DNA of 64,000 nt from Chloroflexota bacterium. Its GTDB lineage: Bacteria > Chloroflexota > Anaerolineae > Promineifilales > Promineifilaceae. The DNA is taken from positions 124,001 through 188,000 of the forward strand of contig JAGNBF010000001.1 in assembly GCA_018004935.1 (NCBI GenBank), read 5' to 3'. The notes below the pieces were generated by a model. It made no database searches, was not told where the DNA came from, and saw only the letters and a program-made list of their open reading frames with translations. The position numbers and the translations under genes are program-made. Of the stretch, positions 1 to 8,562 are shown one piece after another; the stretch's first letter is position 1, and each line of letters starts with the position of its first letter.

Positions 1-396
1 CCTGCCCAGTGTGGGGCAACAACAAGGGTTGCCCGTACCCCATGTAATCCCGAAAACCCAAAACAAATAGATGAGGACTTACGCGCTGTGGCCGGTGTCC
101 CCACCGTGCCACCTAACTTATTTCCGAACGATTACTAAGATGTTTCAGAGGCCGTCTTTAATCCGTTCCTTTCTAAATGCGTTGAAGTAACCAAAACGGC
201 CTAAAATCGTCTCTGAACTGAACGGTGACCTGCCAACCCTTGTGGTTGCCCGCGACGAGCGGGTACAAGGCCAGCCCCTCCATGTAGCCACACCCCGCAA
301 ATTCCCAAAGAACCAAATTAAGTTTCATCGAGAGTGTCTTCTCAATAATGCGGGGTAGCCGTAGGTTGAGCTTGTCACAACCAACGGCCTGCGACC
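1..396. repeat. Gene-free repeat-rich left edge
   Basis: No credible gene lies here. Positions 1-58 are the right part of a family B element (core GGGCAAC..AAGGGTTGCCC), cut by the window edge. Positions 72-110 resemble the left arm of family E (AGGACTTACGCGCTGTG). Positions 122-141 match the tail of the family G unit (GATTACTAAG, also near 24043 and 24220). Positions 150-212 resemble 52575-52640 (both carry CCTTTCTAAAT and AAAACGGCCTAAAA). Positions about 215-300 look like a decayed, inverted family B copy. Confidence 0.6.
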
Positions 397-1068
397 TTAT
401 CGGTTCCCCGCCGCCTTTGCTTCTTTCCGGCGGGCGCGGGGGCCAACAATGCGTTCGGAGCCGTCGAGGAGCCGTTTGATATTGGGACGGAGCGCCCAGG
501 AAACAATTACCAGGGTAATCAAACCACCGACCAGATAGGCGGGGGTTGTATCCTTTTCGGTGGCGTAACGAATGGCAAACACCAGAGGGATAATTGCGCC
601 CATTGAGAGAGAAGCGATGGAGGCCATGCCGACCGTTACAATAATACCCACAACAGTCAACACCCCAATGGGGAACATTGGCCACCAGATAGCCGTAGCC
701 CAGCCAATATTGGGGCCAGTACCAGCGCCCCCTTTAAAGCCCAGAAAAATAGACCAGTTATGTCCCATGATGGTGCCAATGCCACAAAGCATTTCGGCCC
801 AGGGTAGTAGCTCAACATTGAGTACACGGCTGAACAGGAGACGAGCGATCCAAATCGCCGATGCCCCTTTCAAAACGTCACTCAAGCCGGTGAGTGCGCC
901 CACTACAGGCCCGGCGGCACGCATGGAGTTTGTACCCCCGGTGCGGCCGCTACCCACATCACGCAAGTCTATGCGTTTGACCAGGCGCACAAAAAGAAAC
1001 CCAAAAGGAATAGAGCCGAAAACATAGCCGATCAACCCGGCCAGGATGAAAATCAGTGTATTTGACAT
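397..1068 (-). CDS. plsY: Glycerol-3-phosphate acyltransferase PlsY
   Basis: PlsY is a membrane enzyme that transfers an acyl group from acyl-phosphate to the sn-1 position of glycerol 3-phosphate, the first step of bacterial phospholipid synthesis. The 223-residue product shows the family hallmarks: an N-terminal hydrophobic helix followed by GYVFGSIPFGFL, the GSGRTGGTNSMRAAG loop, a K-G dipeptide after the next helix, and the glycine-rich loop FKGGAGTG. Several hydrophobic helices follow, and the C-terminus is short and basic. Length is normal for the family. It is the leftmost gene on the minus strand and has no operon partner in view. The ATG follows a TAGGAT box by only six bases and no Shine-Dalgarno sequence is visible, so the message may be leaderless. 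The call is firm. Confidence 0.95.
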   Translation of the reverse strand: MSNTLIFILAGLIGYVFGSIPFGFLFVRLVKRIDLRDVGSGRTGGTNSMRAAGPVVGALTGLSDVLKGASAIWIARLLFSRVLNVELLPWAEMLCGIGTIMGHNWSIFLGFKGGAGTGPNIGWATAIWWPMFPIGVLTVVGIIVTVGMASIASLSMGAIIPLVFAIRYATEKDTTPAYLVGGLITLVIVSWALRPNIKRLLDGSERIVGPRARRKEAKAAGNR

Positions 1069-1074
1069 AAATGT

Positions 1075-1080
1075 ATCCTA
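1075..1080 (-). promoter_or_regulatory. -10 box six bases before plsY ATG
   Basis: On the minus strand TAGGAT is followed by ACATTT and the plsY ATG. Transcription starting about seven bases after the box would begin at or next to the A of ATG. No clear -35 hexamer is seen. Confidence 0.4.
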
Positions 1081-1233
1081 TCGCTTGTGTGGCTAAAGCG
1101 GCCTTTTTTGCCCTGTTGGGGGATGAAAAGGGGTTTAGCGGGCAAGGATTTGAGGGATTGTCACCGTGGGTATTGGGTCACGGCGTAGTGCCTGCTGGCA
1201 GTCAAAATATTTAACCCTATTTGCCTCGATCCG

Positions 1234-1665
1234 TTACAGAATTTGGTATGCAATTTTTTGCACCAGCCCCTGAACAATGATGTAGGCGTTGCTTTGCGGC
1301 CGCGACCATTCCTGTAAAGACACAATAACCTGTGCCGCTTCTGGGTAATAAGCCAGAGCAATGTCGGTAGAAGAGGGCGCGGCCGCGGTTTGGGGGTGAG
1401 AATGGTAAATCGCTAAAAGGGATAATCCCTGAGCTTCGAGGCTGAGTAAGGCTTTGATCATGGCTGGAGGTGACATGAAAAAGGCATCTGTACGGGCGAG
1501 GGTATTGGGGATGGGGTACACCTGGGTGATCTGCCCTATCCGGTTAGCGCCAAAGTGTCCGGCCAGGAATCCACAGCCTTCCTGTGGATAACAGGATTGT
1601 AAATGTGAGAGGAGCGTTTCGTATTGCGGCCGCGGTATACGCAGACCAGCTAAAACTTGTTGCAT
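1234..1665 (-). CDS. JAMM/MPN-domain metalloprotease
   Basis: The 143-residue protein is a stand-alone JAB/MPN domain, a zinc peptidase fold whose bacterial members cleave C-terminal extensions from ubiquitin-like sulfur carriers or other substrates. The zinc signature is complete: Glu29 in PQEGCGF, then His88 and His90 in YHSHP, with Ser98 and Asp101 in PSSTD. This matches the E...HxH...SxxD JAMM pattern. Length fits the small bacterial Rri1/Mov34-like class. No ThiS/MoaD-type carrier or ThiF/MoeB enzyme is adjacent, so the substrate is unknown. A TATAAT box lies about 20 bases upstream of the ATG, with AAGGA just before it. Fold assignment is strong; role is not inferable. Confidence 0.88.
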   Translation of the reverse strand: MQQVLAGLRIPRPQYETLLSHLQSCYPQEGCGFLAGHFGANRIGQITQVYPIPNTLARTDAFFMSPPAMIKALLSLEAQGLSLLAIYHSHPQTAAAPSSTDIALAYYPEAAQVIVSLQEWSRPQSNAYIIVQGLVQKIAYQIL

Positions 1666-1683
1666 ATTCCTTATCTGGTGTTG

Positions 1684-1689
1684 ATTATA
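1684..1689 (-). promoter_or_regulatory. -10 box of the JAMM gene
   Basis: On the minus strand TATAAT occurs 18 bases before the ATG at 1665, giving a leader of roughly a dozen bases containing AAGGA. The -35 region is weak. Confidence 0.4.
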
Positions 1690-1734
1690 ACGAAACCTAG
1701 CCCCAGCGAAAATGACAAGATAGTAAGTACTCGT

Positions 1735-1905
1735 TCGTTTTTATACTTACCACGGTCATAAAGTGACATTTTGTTAGCGGCAACAGATTGGTAGGTTTGG
1801 ACTGAAGACCCATCCCCCTTCTATCCCAGAGGGAAGGGGGGGAGAAATCTACCGGCGCGGTTTGGCGAGCGTCCGCTCGCCAAACCGCGCCGAAAAAGGG
1901 GCAGG
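1735..1905. repeat. Family F repeat with variable-stem palindrome
   Basis: It begins with CACGGTCATAAAGTGACA and runs through ACTGAAGACCCATCCCCC; similar stretches occur at 24345 and 31380. Positions 1853-1892 form an almost loopless palindrome (18-bp arms, 4-base centre) starting CGGCGCGGTTTGGCGAGC. The same arm recurs at 31660-31699. Confidence 0.75.
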
Positions 1906-1920
1906 CTTTTCCCGAGTAAC

Positions 1921-1961
1921 AAAAAAAACCGCCAAAGCCGTACGGCTTTGGCGGTTTTTAT
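1921..1961. terminator. Bidirectional terminator hairpin
   Basis: An A8 run precedes ACCGCCAAAGCC-GTAC-GGCTTTGGCGGT, which is followed by a T run. The stem is perfect and U-tracts exist on both strands. It lies downstream of the minus-strand cupredoxin gene and probably ends that transcript. Confidence 0.85.
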
Positions 1962-1977
1962 CTGAATAAAAGTAACT

Positions 1978-2045
1978 ACGAAGGCTCTCGAGGGCTGAAC
2001 TTGTGGAAGCCTCGTGTTGCCTTCGACAAGCTCAGGCAACGGCTT
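1978..2045. repeat. Dispersed repeat, family J
   Basis: Contains CTCTCGAGGGCTGAACTTG and GCCTTCGACAAGCTCAGGC. A close relative occupies 50046-50113, and shorter parts occur in the 98-bp array and at 50543-50580. Confidence 0.7.
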
Positions 2046-2079
2046 AATCGTTACGAATAAAAGATGAATAAATTATCTG

Positions 2080-2496
2080 TTATTCAGTAACAGTAAATGT
2101 GCCCACCATACCACCTGCCGCATGTCCTGCTACCGTACACACATATTTGTACGTACCGGCGGCAGGCGCTACGAAGGTAAAGGTTTTCTCCGTTCCTCCT
2201 GTTACCATCCCGGCATTTGCCCCAGACAATGCATCGGCTTCGGTAACGGTGAGTACATCCGTATCATCAGTAACAAGAATCCAGTTGTGATCCAGGCCGC
2301 CAATATTTTTAAAGGTCACAGTTACCTCAGACCCGGTGGGGGCTGATAATGTTTTGGGATCATAAACAAACGCATCATCACCGGTCACGGTAAACGAAAC
2401 GGGGGCAGAGCCTTCAGATTCTTCACCACCACCGCCACAAGCTACCATGAGCATAGCCAGCAAAACAAGGGGTATAACTTTCACAATAGTTTTCAT
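2080..2496 (-). CDS. Cupredoxin (auracyanin/azurin-like) lipoprotein
   Basis: This is a predicted small blue-copper electron carrier anchored outside the membrane. The 138-residue product opens with a lipoprotein signal (MKTIVKVIPLVLLAMLMVAC), whose Cys would be lipidated, followed by a short Gly/Glu/Ser linker. The rest is one cupredoxin barrel. Type-1 copper ligands are visible: His in GLDHNW, then Cys, His and Met in CTVAGHAAGGM, with the usual C-x4-H-x4-M spacing. Chloroflexota auracyanins carry the same kind of site. The start was set at the ATG preceded by AAGGAG; an upstream in-frame start would precede the signal peptide without a ribosome site. No oxidase or complex III genes are adjacent, so its redox partners are unknown. 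Confidence 0.9.
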   Translation of the reverse strand: MKTIVKVIPLVLLAMLMVACGGGGEESEGSAPVSFTVTGDDAFVYDPKTLSAPTGSEVTVTFKNIGGLDHNWILVTDDTDVLTVTEADALSGANAGMVTGGTEKTFTFVAPAAGTYKYVCTVAGHAAGGMVGTFTVTE

Positions 2497-2520
2497 CGTT
2501 TTCTCCTTGAGACAAAATGT

Positions 2521-2556
2521 AGATTGGTTCCTTACCAATCTGGCTTGTGAATTATA
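2521..2556 (-). promoter_or_regulatory. Cupredoxin promoter and leader hairpin
   Basis: On the minus strand TATAAT (2551-2556) precedes the gene by about 55 bases. Between it and the ribosome site lies a perfect 8-bp inverted repeat, AGATTGGT-TCCTT-ACCAATCT (2521-2541). It could be a leader hairpin or an operator. Confidence 0.45.
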
Positions 2557-2589
2557 TCACAAAATTTAGACATAAAAAAAACCGAGAAC

Positions 2590-2872
2590 ACAATATAGGG
2601 CGATTGCCTACTCAGGTTTTCCCGTCCCAGAGGCGGGGAGTTTTTTAAGGCGGGCAAAAGCGGGGGCGATTGATGATTAAATGATTAATCGGGTAATGAG
2701 TTGATTCGCCCCTCCCCCGGTGATTTTCGACGGGAAGGGGGAAACAGCAGGAGTGCCGGTTATCGGGTGCGGCCGCGCCCGATAACCGGCACATGAGAAA
2801 GTTCCCGGCCCCTGGGTAGCACGGTCAGGAGACCGGCCACAGCAAAAAGAGTAGTTACTCTTAGACGGTTAC
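2590..2872. repeat. Composite of cassette palindrome and family D repeat
   Basis: No gene is seen. Positions 2753-2792 are a palindrome with 15-bp arms (GTGCCGGTTATCGGG) whose apex is exactly the octamer GCGGCCGC. Positions 2816-2846 are a family D unit (CGGTCAGGAGACCGGCCACA). The strand flips between conserved CCCGTCCC..GGCGGGGAG and CGGGAAGGGGG blocks seen in other cassettes. The TAA of the neighbouring minus-strand gene lies at the repeat border. Confidence 0.7.
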
Positions 2873-5800
2873 TTAGCGCCCACCGGTAACGGCATGAAGG
2901 GTATCACAGGCGGGGCATCCACCATCTGGGCGGATTATGGCATAACCAGCCTGAGGATCCCCATCGGGATCATAAAAGGTAAAGTCTACATTGAAGACAA
3001 TGAGCAAGCGGACTTTGCCACTATTACCGGCCAGACTGGTAGCTTCCGCTAACCAGGCCGCGTGTTCGGCCACGGATGTACTACCCGCCCAGGCAAATCC
3101 AGCCGGTATGCCCGGATAGCCATCACCAGAAAGGTAGCCTAACTCGGTAAAACAGAGTTTGCGGGAGCCACCAAAGGCATTGTAGTAAGCATTGACCATG
3201 CCCCAGAAGTAGCGGGTGTAATGTTCACTCCGAGGATCCCCACTGGTCTGGCTGGGGGATATGATGCCTTCGTTATAATGGATGCCGATGCAGTCCATAT
3301 AATTGGCCGCGCCCGCGGCCGCCATACCAGCCACATATTGATCGTCATTACAGCCCGCGCCACTACACCCACCATAGTATCCTGTGGGGGCAGGAGCGCC
3401 ACTGATGACGATAACGTTGCCGTTGGCGGCTTTAATAGCCTGATAAGCAGGAGCCAACATGCTGGTGGTGTAGGTGCTGGGACTGATCTGTCCGGCGGGC
3501 CATTCCCGGTCAATATTCATTTCGTTCCAGACTTCAATAGCATCTGGTCCCAGAGCGGCCACGCCTCCCAAGAAGGCGGCATATGCCCCGTAATCAATAT
3601 TGCTATGGTCTGACCCCGGGATGCTCAGCAGAACTTTGAAGCCATTGGCATGAGCGGATTGGATGCGCCCGGCGACGGCATCGGGTGTATCCCCGGCACC
3701 CCATTTATGTTGGAATTTTACCCAGGTCATACCGGCATAATTCATTTGTGCGGGATGGGCCAGGGAATGGGTTTGTCCGCCCAGTTCAAAACTACCAATA
3801 CTGACGGGAGGTGGTGTGGTGCCGCCCGTCGTGCCGCCGGTTGTACCACCGCTTGTCCCACCGGCGGTGGGAGGGGCACTGCCTTCTACCACTTCGATAC
3901 CGCTCATGTCTAGAGTGCTATCTGGGGTGACGAGTGTTGCGAATATCCAACCTTCCTCACCACCGGGCAGAATAACCTGATACCAGGCGGTATCCCCGGT
4001 ACGACCAATGATTGTGACACGGGTACCGGAAGAGGCCCCACCGGCAATGGATCCATAGCTGACGCCGGGTCCCAGACGCACATTGGCATCAGAGGAGACC
4101 GTGGCATTGGCGTTGGCGGTGCTGGCACCACTACTGCCGCCAGATGTGGGGCCTGAGGCATTGGGGGTGGGGTTTGTGGCGACGGCGGAACTGGTAGCTG
4201 TGGGTTCAGGGGTTGGTGTGGCGGGAGCCTGTACGTTGAGGGTAAGGGAACCCAGGCTGGCAATAGCCTGTCCCTGAGCAAAACCCGCTTCGATGGTATA
4301 TGCACCGGGTTGTTCTGTACCGTCCCAGGCATAGGTTAATTCCAGGCCACTTTGATTAGCCAGGATACTGCCTGCCGCATCTTTAACCGTCCAGATGATG
4401 GAAGCGGCACTTGCCAGGGAAGTGTCGTTGGTGGCGCTGAGGTAATTGTTAATGGCGGCTACATAACCATCCCCATTATCAATGGTGCCCAGTCCGCGCA
4501 CCGATGCGCCCCGTAAATTGTAACGGTTGGCGAGGAGAAGGCGCACATTGATGGCGGCTTCGTTGCCCAGCCAGACCGTGTGAATTTGTCCGGCCTGTTC
4601 GTAGGTATAGCGATAGGTCCAGGCTTCGCCATCCCAGGCGAGTTCTCCGGCGGTGCCGGTGAGAGCAACCCCTACGGAGGTTCCTGGGGCCAGTTCACTG
4701 TTGCCTTCGGTGAGAGTAACTTCGCCGAAGTTTGCCAGGGCCTGTTCGTTGGGCATTTCCAGGAAGGAGTCGCCGATAGCATCTACAGCGTAGGCGGTTA
4801 ATAGGATGGATAGTTTACGCCGATTGACCTGGTGGGTGGCGTAATCCAGGAGTTGTTCTGCTGAGCCGCTGGTGGTGTAAGCGGCGGGATTGACAGGCAT
4901 TTGGATGTAGACGATGTTGGCGATTTGGCCGATGGTTGCCCAATTCTGGCCCCCGGTGTTCCAACTGCCGTTGGCTTCTTGGGTTGGGGTGCTGAGAGTA
5001 ACGGCCAATTGTTTGTTTTGGGCCTGGAGCGCGGCCGCGAGGTCTGTCAAATATTGGTTGAATGCGTTTTGTTGTTCGGCTGGTACACCCTGGTAATCCA
5101 CATTGACGCCAGCATAGTTGCCACTGGTTACTTTGTCTACCAGGGTCTGTATTTGGGTACTTTGCAGGGTGGGGTCACTCAGTAGAGTGTTCAGGCTCTG
5201 GCTGTCTACAACGATGCCAGTATTGGTAACACGAATAAACTGTTGATACACCCCAGATGGAACGGTGGCAACATCACCCGCCAACGAGCCATCTGCACTC
5301 AGGGTTAGAGACCCTACAGTAATTTCAGAAAGCAGGGCCGCGGCCGCGGGGGGCAATTCATGAGTGGGCAGAATTTCTGCCCCCATGGCCCGGCTGGCGG
5401 GGGATCCCGTTTGCACCAGGGCCAGGATTTGGGGTAATTCACCCCCACTGGTCACGATTTGGTCCCCATTGATGGTGTTGGGGACAAAGACCCAGGCGTC
5501 GTTGTGCCAACCGAATACATCCAGCGTTTGGGGAATGGCTCCGGTGGGGGATTTCAGGCTGGCCTGACCTTTGGGAGCGGCTCCGTCATAGTTGACGGTA
5601 TAGATGTCGCCGATGAGGGTGGTGTTGGCGGGCAGGGCCGCGGCCGCGGTCTTCCAGGTATCGTTGGCCAGAAAATCGGCCTGGGGAACCTGGGCTACAG
5701 TGGCTGAACCGGTACTCAGATTTAATTCAATAATACCGGGGATGGTGGAAACACCTGGGGCTGGCTCATTATCTTCTGTGGTTGTTTCGGCTGTGTTGCT

Positions 5801-6016
5801 GGTGTTCTCATTCTCATTACCGCCTAATCCCAGGCGTGTGCCCAGGGAGATGGGGGGTAAAAAGAGACCCGCAACGATCAGGCCAACGACAGCCAGAATA
5901 CCAATTAACAACAGGGGCGAAAAACCACGCCCTGCACCTGATGGGGAAGTTCCCCCTGTAGAATCATTTTCTTGCATAGCGTCTCGTGCCTCTTTAAGTG
6001 GACGTTCCTCTTCCAT
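2873..6016 (-). CDS. Membrane-anchored two-domain glycosidase-like surface protein
   Basis: The 1047-residue product has a short acidic cytoplasmic tail, one transmembrane helix near residues 33-55 (LLIGILAVVGLIVAGL) and a long exterior part. Residues about 210-590 resemble a GH18/YaaH-type barrel; NYAGVNVDYQGV, around Asp307, sits where that family carries DxxDxDxE, but the final catalytic Glu is not evident. A Thr/Pro linker and an SH3b domain (residues about 642-705, NVRLGPGVSYG) follow, then a Gly/Thr linker. The C-terminal 290 residues look like a clan GH-A glycosidase, with candidate acid/base Glu832 in WNEMN and nucleophile Glu958 in FTELGY. Its substrate is likely envelope or environmental glycan. 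The ATG at 6016 was chosen because GGAGGAGG sits nine bases before it; a TTG nine bases upstream would abut the ribosome site. Confidence 0.75.
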   Translation of the reverse strand: MEEERPLKEARDAMQENDSTGGTSPSGAGRGFSPLLLIGILAVVGLIVAGLFLPPISLGTRLGLGGNENENTSNTAETTTEDNEPAPGVSTIPGIIELNLSTGSATVAQVPQADFLANDTWKTAAAALPANTTLIGDIYTVNYDGAAPKGQASLKSPTGAIPQTLDVFGWHNDAWVFVPNTINGDQIVTSGGELPQILALVQTGSPASRAMGAEILPTHELPPAAAALLSEITVGSLTLSADGSLAGDVATVPSGVYQQFIRVTNTGIVVDSQSLNTLLSDPTLQSTQIQTLVDKVTSGNYAGVNVDYQGVPAEQQNAFNQYLTDLAAALQAQNKQLAVTLSTPTQEANGSWNTGGQNWATIGQIANIVYIQMPVNPAAYTTSGSAEQLLDYATHQVNRRKLSILLTAYAVDAIGDSFLEMPNEQALANFGEVTLTEGNSELAPGTSVGVALTGTAGELAWDGEAWTYRYTYEQAGQIHTVWLGNEAAINVRLLLANRYNLRGASVRGLGTIDNGDGYVAAINNYLSATNDTSLASAASIIWTVKDAAGSILANQSGLELTYAWDGTEQPGAYTIEAGFAQGQAIASLGSLTLNVQAPATPTPEPTATSSAVATNPTPNASGPTSGGSSGASTANANATVSSDANVRLGPGVSYGSIAGGASSGTRVTIIGRTGDTAWYQVILPGGEEGWIFATLVTPDSTLDMSGIEVVEGSAPPTAGGTSGGTTGGTTGGTTPPPVSIGSFELGGQTHSLAHPAQMNYAGMTWVKFQHKWGAGDTPDAVAGRIQSAHANGFKVLLSIPGSDHSNIDYGAYAAFLGGVAALGPDAIEVWNEMNIDREWPAGQISPSTYTTSMLAPAYQAIKAANGNVIVISGAPAPTGYYGGCSGAGCNDDQYVAGMAAAGAANYMDCIGIHYNEGIISPSQTSGDPRSEHYTRYFWGMVNAYYNAFGGSRKLCFTELGYLSGDGYPGIPAGFAWAGSTSVAEHAAWLAEATSLAGNSGKVRLLIVFNVDFTFYDPDGDPQAGYAIIRPDGGCPACDTLHAVTGGR

Positions 6017-6225
6017 TAACTTCAACCTCCTCCAAACTCTGTGGGATTTTATAAGGATACAACGAGGATTGATGCGTGTATGAGCGTTTGGAGTAAGTGT
6101 AAGAGTGAGAGGAGAAATGGGTCTATTTTCCTTTCACTACTCAACTTATTTTGTCGGCCATCCTTAACGCATGTCCAAACAGGTAAAAATTCCTGATAAC
6201 CACCCAATGAGCCGGATTACATGAA

Positions 6226-6248
6226 CAAAATACCCCCACGAAGGGGGC
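6226..6248 (-). terminator. Terminator of the RlmI-like gene
   Basis: Read on the minus strand, GCCCCC-TTCGT-GGGGGT is followed by ATTTTGTT. It lies about 70 bases after the stop of the methyltransferase gene. The stem is short, so confidence is moderate. Confidence 0.5.
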
Positions 6249-6315
6249 AAACGTGGCGATTCTAGCACAGGGTTTAGACCCAAGACAAACAGGCGACCGT
6301 ATTAAAGGGCGAATA

Positions 6316-7521
6316 TTAATTTTGGGCCAAAAGGCCTTTGAGGTAGGTAGCTTCGGGGAAGGCGATGGGGTGATCGGTAGGATGGCCGGTGCGCTGGATT
6401 TCCTGCAAAGGTTGCCAGATGCGGCGTGCCGCTTTGTGGATGGTTTCGTAGAAAATGTCGCTCGAGAGCGCACGGGAACGGGAGGTGATGAAGAATGTGC
6501 CATGCGGCCGCAACAGGCGTAACCCTCGGCGTGTCAGTTTGGCATAGAGGGCCAGGGCATTTTCTACCGCATCAGGATGATGGGCCAGAGGAGGTGGGTT
6601 TAGGATAACGACATCGAATCGGCGCTGACTTTCATATAACTGGTTGAGGGTCATCGCCACATCGCCCACCAGGAGTTCATGATCTGCGGCCGCGATGCGG
6701 CGGTTATGTTGGTTATGCCCGAACTGGCGCAAAGCCGTGGCCAGAGTGGGCTGACTGGGGGCCAGACCGGTGATTTGTCTGGCGCCCCCATTGGCCGCAT
6801 AAAGGGAGAAACTACCGGTATGGGCATAACCGATCAGAACTTCCTTATTTTGAGTCAGTGTACCCATCAGGGCACGGTTATCTCGTTGATCCAGGTAAAA
6901 CCCGGTTCGGGGACCATGAAGTGTATCTGCTTCAAACCAAAGATCATTTTCTTGAAATAAGATTGGTTCATCCACTTCGTCTCCCCACACGGTCATACCG
7001 TCATGGAGGGGGTAAAGGAGTTCTGGGTGGGTCAGGACATGGGGGCTGAGGCGCAGAACTAACTGGGGTAGAGGAATGGTGGTACGGATGGCTGTCAGGA
7101 GATCCGGCAAATGGGAACCCCAGGCGGTGGTATATAGTTTGAGGAGTAAGGTGTGATGATAGCGATCTAACACGATGCCGGGCAGGCCATCATTTTCGCC
7201 ATGAACCAGGCGATATCCGGTGGTGCCGGGTTGGGCCAGGGAGGTTCTTTGTAGCATGGCGGCCGCGAGCCGTTCAGACAACCAGGCTTTATCAGGGAAG
7301 ATGGGTGTGTTGGCGGGAAACAGGCGTACGGTCAACCAGGAATAGGGATCATAAAGCCCTACAGCCAGAGGGCTGTGCCGCCTGTCCTCAATAATGACCC
7401 AATCGCCTGACTCACCGGGGCGATTTATCTTGCGGATGGCTTCTTGGGTGATCCAGAGAGAACCGGAGCGGAGTTGCCGTTCTGCGGCCGCGTGCAATTG
7501 TATAACCAGGGGGGTGTTCAT
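6316..7521 (-). CDS. Class I SAM-dependent rRNA methyltransferase, RlmI-like
   Basis: RlmI-family enzymes methylate a cytosine (C5) in 23S rRNA. The 401-residue product has the family plan. An N-terminal PUA-like region comes first (RQLRSGSLWITQEAI). A linker domain carries YRLVHGENDGLPGIVLDRY. A Rossmann methyltransferase domain follows with GPRTGFYLDQRDNR, VLIGYAHTGSFSLYAANGGA (SAM loop) and motif IV VVILNPPPLA. The usual motif IV is DPP; here it is NPP, a substitution worth noting. The start was placed at the ATG at 7521, where PLVIQLHAAAE begins; longer versions run into the divergent promoter. It is transcribed away from thrB. Confidence 0.85.
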   Translation of the reverse strand: MNTPLVIQLHAAAERQLRSGSLWITQEAIRKINRPGESGDWVIIEDRRHSPLAVGLYDPYSWLTVRLFPANTPIFPDKAWLSERLAAAMLQRTSLAQPGTTGYRLVHGENDGLPGIVLDRYHHTLLLKLYTTAWGSHLPDLLTAIRTTIPLPQLVLRLSPHVLTHPELLYPLHDGMTVWGDEVDEPILFQENDLWFEADTLHGPRTGFYLDQRDNRALMGTLTQNKEVLIGYAHTGSFSLYAANGGARQITGLAPSQPTLATALRQFGHNQHNRRIAAADHELLVGDVAMTLNQLYESQRRFDVVILNPPPLAHHPDAVENALALYAKLTRRGLRLLRPHGTFFITSRSRALSSDIFYETIHKAARRIWQPLQEIQRTGHPTDHPIAFPEATYLKGLLAQN

Positions 7522-7546
7522 TGTTTCGTGACCTGTATTTGTGACG

Positions 7547-7561
7547 ATTCTAGCGTAAAAT
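7547..7561. promoter_or_regulatory. Back-to-back -10 boxes between rlmI-like gene and thrB
   Basis: The plus strand has TAAAAT at 7556-7561, eight bases before the thrB ATG. The minus strand has TAGAAT at 7552-7547, serving the methyltransferase gene. The two boxes are four bases apart, so the two polymerases would compete. The thrB message would have almost no leader. Confidence 0.4.
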
Positions 7562-7569
7562 TGAGTTTC

Positions 7570-8469
7570 ATGTCTATTACTGTGCATGTTCCCGCCACGA
7601 GTGCCAATCTTGGCCCTGGGTTTGATTGTCTGGGCCTGTCTCTAACCCTCTCTAACCGGATTACCCTGAGTGAACAAGAAACCCCGTTGACTATTCAGAT
7701 TAGTGGGGAGGGGGCTGATTGGTTGCCCCGTGATACCCATAATTTGGTCTGGCAGGCGGCGTGTAAGGTGTTTGACCTTGTGGGGCGATGGCCTGTCGGG
7801 GTCATGATGCAGTTGGAGAACAGGATCCCAGCGGGTAGTGGGCTGGGGAGTAGCGCGGCCGCGGTTGTTGGTGGTTTGGTCGCGGCCAATGCTTTGGTAA
7901 AGGGAGGGCTGACCCCAGAGACATTGCTCCAACTGGCTACGGAAATGGAAGGTCACCCGGATAATGTCGCTCCGGCCTTGTTTGGCGGGTTGACTCTTAT
8001 TAACCAGACAGATACGGGTCTGCACCTGGAAAGGATTCCCCTACCGCCCTTGCAAGTGGTGATTGTTTTGCCCGCTTTTGATCTGCCTACCGTACAGGCG
8101 CGGGCGGCATTACCCCGGCAGATAGCCCGCCAGGATGCCATTTTTAATATTGGTCGGATGGGTTTGCTTTTGCGGGCGTTACCGGCAGGGGATTACGCTA
8201 AATTGCGCGTGGCAATGCAAGACCGGTTACATCAGCCGTACCGGTTACCGCTGGTGCCAGGGTTGGCGGCGGCGTTTGCGGCCGCGTATACGGCGGGAGC
8301 GGCGGCGGTGGCGTTGAGTGGGGCTGGGCCTAGCCTCATTGCCTTTGCCCCGGTTGGGCATGAACAAATTGGTATAGCTTGTGCGGCCGCGTTTGCCCAG
8401 GCTGGGCTAGACAGTCGCACCTGGGTTTTATATGTTGACACAGCAGGTACACAAATCTGCACCGAATAG
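7570..8469 (+). CDS. thrB: Homoserine kinase
   Basis: ThrB phosphorylates homoserine to O-phosphohomoserine, the committed step toward threonine. The 299-residue protein is a typical GHMP kinase. It opens with SITVHVPATSANLGPGFDCL, has the phosphate-binding loop PAGSGLGSSAAAVVGG near residues 85-100, then EGHPDNVAPALFGG and a C-terminal ALSGAGPSLIAF loop. Length is normal. The start ATG was preferred to an upstream frame because family members begin within a few residues of VxVPAT. There is no ribosome site; a TAAAAT box eight bases upstream suggests a near-leaderless message. Pyrophosphatase follows after 93 bases. Other threonine genes are not nearby. Confidence 0.95.
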   Translation: MSITVHVPATSANLGPGFDCLGLSLTLSNRITLSEQETPLTIQISGEGADWLPRDTHNLVWQAACKVFDLVGRWPVGVMMQLENRIPAGSGLGSSAAAVVGGLVAANALVKGGLTPETLLQLATEMEGHPDNVAPALFGGLTLINQTDTGLHLERIPLPPLQVVIVLPAFDLPTVQARAALPRQIARQDAIFNIGRMGLLLRALPAGDYAKLRVAMQDRLHQPYRLPLVPGLAAAFAAAYTAGAAAVALSGAGPSLIAFAPVGHEQIGIACAAAFAQAGLDSRTWVLYVDTAGTQICTE

Positions 8470-8562
8470 AGGGTTGAGGAATTCCGGGAATCCAGAGGCA
8501 CATAGAGAAATTCTGGGAACGCGCCAGCCTTCAGCCCATAGCACTCTTTAAAGGAGAACAGC

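Noticed and set aside
173-1027. Open frames overlapping plsY on both strands
   Set aside because: They are shadows of plsY or run through repeat sequence; PlsY motifs fix the true frame.
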